Below the pieces are notes generated by a model. The model saw only the letters and a program-made list of their open reading frames with translations. It was not told where the DNA came from and made no database searches. Of a stretch of DNA of 64,000 bases, positions 59,560 to 64,000 are shown one piece after another. Source of the stretch: Macropodus opercularis (Eukaryota; Chordata; Actinopteri; Anabantiformes; Osphronemidae); the NCBI GenBank assembly GCA_030770545.1, contig CM061090.1:13798501-13862500 (forward strand), written 5' to 3'. The translations under genes were made by a program, and so were the position numbers. Every line of letters starts with the position of its first letter. Position 1 is the first letter of the stretch.

Positions 59560-62500
59560 CTAGTCATGAACGTCACTCCACACACCTGTAAAAGATGAAA
59601 GATACATAAATACATAACTACAACATTTGTTTAAAGAGGCAAAGCAGTGAGCAAATTAGTCCGTCAGTATGTGTCTCTGTGAAAACTAAGCAAAGACTCA
59701 GTTCATGGATCAGAACCTGCTTCTTCTTTAAGCTTGTTTCCATCATTTCAAACATCAGCAGCAGCAGAAATGTGTTTAGTGAGTCCAGTTGCTCAGTTTG
59801 GCTCCTTTGAGCAACGATGTCACTCATAGCGTCATTAATCTTAACTGATGCTTATAAGCTTATTAAGATCCATTAGCAACACAGGCTAAGTTCCCAGAAT
59901 TATTCTGTTTCCATTTAATAAGTTAGGTTTGGTCTCCTGCGTTTTTGATGAAGCTCCCTGAAGGTGTAAAATAGCAGGTCACAATGAAAAGACTTTTGTC
60001 AACCTGCACCATTTCCTCTCTGAAGTAGTAATATAATATCTCCTGTTTTAGCAGATTCTGAACTTATGGGCATCTGACCCAATAATTCATAGTAAATGTA
60101 GATAGATGGATTATTGTAAGGACAAAGTAGCTGTAGAGATATGGTTTGTACCTGTGGCTTCATATGGATTCACATTAACGTAGTCAGACCTTTCATCTGT
60201 GTTATCACGTGTCTCTGTTAAGAAGATCGTAATTAAAATGCAGACGTTCTTCTATGTTTCTATAACTAGAGACTGGAATTTGTTGTTTTTTGTACTTACC
60301 CATCTTGTCACCGCCCAGAGTTGTGATGTTACCGTATTCATTTGTTGGTCCATCTTAAAATAATAAACTCTCATAATTTAGATTATTCAGTTGATATCAT
60401 GTGGCCCCTGACGGGCGCATTAATCAGACATTATACTTTACCACTTCCTGTGTCTCTGGCGCCTCTGAGTGATTCGTAGACACATGTATCACCTACACCA
60501 GCAAACGTCAAAACAATGTCAAACAAGGCATTAACAATTTGAGTGAAAGTTAAGGTGAGACTGACCGTAACGAAGAGAGGCGTAAACATGAGCTTCTGTC
60601 TGGTTGACTGTCGACTGCGCGACAGAGCTGTCATCTGCTCTCAGAAGGGATTGAACTGGCTCACGAGGGTTTGAAAGAGAAATGGTTCAGGTTTACAGTT
60701 ATTGTCCAGAGAGCAGAACACACTGTTGTAAGTAAAACATCTCACCCTTAGACTGTCTGAGCCAACACAACGAGAGCAGGAGGATAATAGCGAATCCACA
60801 AACCAGTCCAGTGACCAGCACCACAGGAAATGAGTCATTTCTTGCCACGACTATTGTAAATAATAAACATTAACTAGTCAGAAGGTTCATATCAGACTCT
60901 TCTTTCAAACAATGAGTCTGGTGACTAATGTTGCATCTCATCCGTACCTTCCATCCATCGCTGTGGAGACACTCGTCCGTGGTATTCACACTTGTAGAAA
61001 CCTTGATGTGACTTTGACACTGCAGAGATGTTCAGATCCACTCTGCTGTCATTTTGGATCACTTGCTCATTTTGATAGAAAAACACTCTGGAAGGTTTTT
61101 CTCCTGTTTCCAATTCACAGCTCAGACTAACAGAGAGACCCTCAGTCACAGGATGGACAGGACTCGTCAGGATAACAGCTGCATCTGGAGACATGTGTCA
61201 CATGATGTTAACCTTCAATCGGTTTTACACAGTTTGACGTAAAAACATGAAACCTACCTGTTTTCCTTACTGTCACAGCAGGACTGTTCTCAGACTGGAA
61301 GCTCTGACGTCCTCGTTCTCCTCTGCAGACGTAGATGCCGCCTTCTGAAATGCTGACAGTGTGTTTTTCAGCGTATTGCAAAGGGTTAAATACGGACGGT
61401 CTTGGGGACTTCATGAACAGGAAGTATGTCCATCCCTCAGACTCACTGACAGAGCAGGTCAGAGTCACGTTGACTCCTGCTGCTACCTCTGTCCTGTCTG
61501 CTTGCAGTGAGGCTCGGGGTACGTTTGCTGTTCAAAGCATGAAAGTGGTGATGATCATATTCTCTCCATCAAGTTCATTTATTTACAAATGGAACTGAAA
61601 CCAGCGTTTTGTGTTATAAAATGACCCCCATTAAAAGTGTAACTCTTTCTTTTTTGTCGATTGTCTCGTACTTACATGAAACGTCCAGTTTGAGTGATCT
61701 GCTCCACTCGGTTATGTTGTAGCTTGTTTTCGCCCGACAACTGTACTTTCCACCGTGCGACGTGGTGACACGGTTGATAGTGAACATCTTGTTTCCTGGA
61801 GGCTTCTTTAAGTTGGGAGTTTTCCACTCATACTTCCACTGAGAGTCTCCACCTCCCCGGAGCTGACATGTGAGGGTGATGCTCTCACCAGTGAATATCG
61901 GAGTCCAGCGGGGCTCTTGGGTCACAGTGGCGACCGTAGAAACTTTTAACATCAACAAAAAGAAGACTGAGAACTTCTCCGGTTGTATTTGTTTAAAAAC
62001 AAGACCTGCTAAGATTAGATCAGGGTAGGAATGAAGAGAAAAACCAAATAAGTAAAGTCAGGCCAGGATCCCACCAACAAGAGACGGACGGTGAGCTCAC
62101 CCGTTGTGAGGATGGTGACTGGATCACTTTGGGGTGTGGATGAATTATTCCTCCACCCTTGGCAGATGTAATCTCCTCCATCAGAGACAGTGGCAGTGGC
62201 TGATGCATAACCTTTTAAAGGCTGATATGCAGAAGTGGCTGATGAGCGTTGGAGCCATTCGTATTTGAGGTCATCAGATCCCAGCACAGAGCAGGTCAGA
62301 GTAACTCTGCCTCCCCTTGGTATGGTCCTACTCTGTGTCGTCAGAACGGCTTTAGGCAGAACCTCTAAAAGTTACAAGTTACAAAAGTAAAACACACATA
62401 AAAACAAAAGGACTAGAATTACTTCACATGTAACGAATAATGATGAAACACGTACACATCCAGTGTTGGGTCATGAATTAGCTGAAAGTGTGGTTTTGCA

Positions 62501-63295
62501 ATCTCTAGCCTCTGACTCAGCGCCTTCTATGATTTACTTATTTTCTACTCAACGTTCATTGGTTCTGTTATATATGGTATATATATAGATCTATATATAT
62601 AAGATATGGAGCATAAAGCATTGTCCTCTCTCTGTATTGTCCTGTCTGTGTCTCTGTGACCCTGTAACCTTTTCTTTACCATGTAACCTTTCTTATCTTT
62701 ACTTGTATAAACATGGAATGATCTAAAGCACTAGGGCAGGAAGGCGTGACCGCTCATGTCAGGAGGAGGCTTAGCAGACCACATTTTATTGCTTAATGGT
62801 TTTATAGCTGTCTTACTGCCTTACACCACATTTTATCTTGTCTTACTCACCATATATGGACTTGTTTTCTATCTTGCTATGTGGAATGTAAAGGAGTGAC
62901 TTTCATGCTTTTCCCAATAAAAGGCGCTGAGACCAAGGGAAGCTGGTAGTCGACGGCTGAGCGCTAGCATGTTGCGTCTCAGAGCGACTCCCCTTGTGTG
63001 TCAGTGTCTCCAGTATTGTTTAAGTGTTGGCAGGCTAAACCCAACAGGTTCCAACATCAGTAGTTCTTGCAATAAATCTTTTAACCTAAACTCTGCAGCT
63101 CAACCTACAACCTAACTGCTTATAACTGACTACATTACAAATGCAGTTTGTTATAAATGAAGTCAAATGTGACAAATGGATGGTTGTTAACTGTTATACG
63201 TAGTCTATAAATAAGAAGACAGACAATTACCGACCTTCAGCGTTTCCATAGACGAGACAGATTAGTGACAGCACACTGGGCAAAGTGATCTTCAT
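59560..63295 (-). CDS. FCRL/LITR-like receptor, gene E (4 Ig domains)
   Basis: Exons: single signal exon 63235-63295 (MKITLPSVLSLICLVYGNAE), Ig 62101-62364, 61676-61942, 61258-61527, 60948-61184, membrane 60746-60850, tail 60442-60492, 60300-60353, 60152-60214 and a short last exon 59560-59585. The sum is 1398 nt (465 aa). It is the most diverged member: its Ig exons match those of the others in type (SESEGWTYF; GESITLTCQLRGGGDSQWKY), and its last Ig resembles Ig8 of A and D (VHPVTEGLSVSLSCELETGE). The membrane helix is VVLVTGLVCGFAIILLLSLC. Tail motifs are CVYESL, NEYGNI and SDYVNV; the last fits the ITIM consensus, and YGNI and YVNV also fit the YxN form bound by Grb2-type SH2 domains. The last exon is the least certain; reading through the previous donor gives a 13-residue alternative end. 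Confidence 0.8.
62464..63046. mobile_element. Possible solo LTR in intron 1 of gene E
   Basis: 583 bp bounded by perfect 8-bp inverted ends (TGTTGGGT ... ACCCAACA), with an AATAAA-type box near 62919-62925. No matching target-site duplication is seen. It includes an AT-rich palindrome (tatatatagatctatatata) near 62580-62600. Confidence 0.45.
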
Positions 63296-64000
63296 CTTCA
63301 CATCTACTCACTTCGTCGCTGCTGCTTTGCATTGAAACAACAGCAAAAACAGAAATAACAGAAGTTACATTTCATATAAAGACACCTAAAAAAGTCTCGA
63401 TGTCAGATCTTCCTTCCTTTCTGTGCGATTTGCAGACGTCCTGGCTTTGATTACAAAACATTGTTATGTGTGTACAGGTTGTTCCTGCTCACTGCAAAAG
63501 AAACAATTGTTTTGGACCAAACATTTAGATAAGACACCATTTTAGTTTTTGATTTCGTTTATTCACGTTAAGTACTTTTACATCATGGATGTATAAATAA
63601 ACCCTCCATGTCTCCATGAAGAAAACAGACAGATCTTCAACAGCTAGAATAAAAATCTACTTTCCACTTCCTCTTTAGAAGGACGTGTTTCATAACAAAG
63701 AGTAAACAGTAACAGAGGGAAGAGGTGTCAAGTCCCACATGTCAGATTCTTTTATAGACTAAATGCAGAGCAGAGCTTAGAAATGCTGCTGCTCTGTCAT
63801 TCATTTGAGATTGTGGGCGGTGGGAGGAGGTGCTGACCTCTGAGCTCCGTGCCTCCCTTACGCGAGGACCACGTGATGTTGATAATCTAATTGGTTTCTC
63901 CTTGTCTGTCACCCCCTTGTGAGAAAAGGCAACTGGCTGAAATCCATCTCTTCAGCTCACGGTTGCTGCTGTACGACTGCGTTGCGTAAACGACTCCGAC
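63296..64000. other. Upstream region of gene E to window end
   Basis: No coding sequence is recognised. A GC-richer patch near 63815-63870 could belong to regulatory DNA of E or of a neighbour beyond the window. No clear TATA box near the ATG. Confidence 0.35.

Overview
The window is vertebrate genomic DNA and almost certainly from a ray-finned fish, probably a spiny-rayed (percomorph) teleost. The evidence is compact introns, GT-AG exons in phase 1, an MHC class II beta gene whose beta-2 domain is split by an extra intron, a fish-type L2 LINE tail, and Tc1/mariner and Ty3/Gypsy remnants. Every host gene I can support lies on the minus strand, so transcription runs right to left.

The window holds a tandem cluster of five immunoglobulin-superfamily receptor genes of the teleost FCRL/LITR (Fc-receptor-like / leukocyte immune-type receptor) kind, called A to E here. 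They are A (1829-7660; 8 Ig domains), B (20950-29502; 7 Ig domains, patched and interrupted by repeats), C (40382-46783; 9 Ig domains, with a frameshift just before the membrane segment), D (48868-57821; 10 Ig domains) and E (59560-63295; 4 Ig domains). One MHC class II pair sits between B and C: beta at 32254-35940 and alpha at 37749-39542. I assembled gene models from splice sites. The CDS sums for A (2619 nt), D (3108), E (1398), class II alpha (735) and class II beta (720) are all exact multiples of three, which is strong internal support.

Layout: 1-9.7 kb is gene A plus its upstream region; 10.2-14.4 kb is a decayed Ty3/Gypsy element; 14.4-20.3 kb is repeat-rich and mostly non-coding; 20.3-31.8 kb is gene B and an upstream region copied from A; 31.9-39.7 kb is the class II pair; 39.8-47 kb is gene C; 47-57.8 kb is gene D, whose 3' half is a near-identical copy of that of A; 57.9-64 kb is gene E and flanks.

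The receptors share a plan: signal peptide, one exon per Ig domain (all phase 1-1, so freely shuffled), a transmembrane exon, then small exons each carrying one tyrosine motif. A, C, D and E have ITIM-type tails. B has a lysine inside the membrane segment and a short tail. The most interesting observations are a 16-nt microexon kept at the same place in four paralogues, whose inclusion would truncate or shift the tail; a (CTT)n microsatellite that codes for leucines in the transmembrane helix and differs in length between A and D; and hybrid Ig exons in A made by recombination between neighbouring exons.
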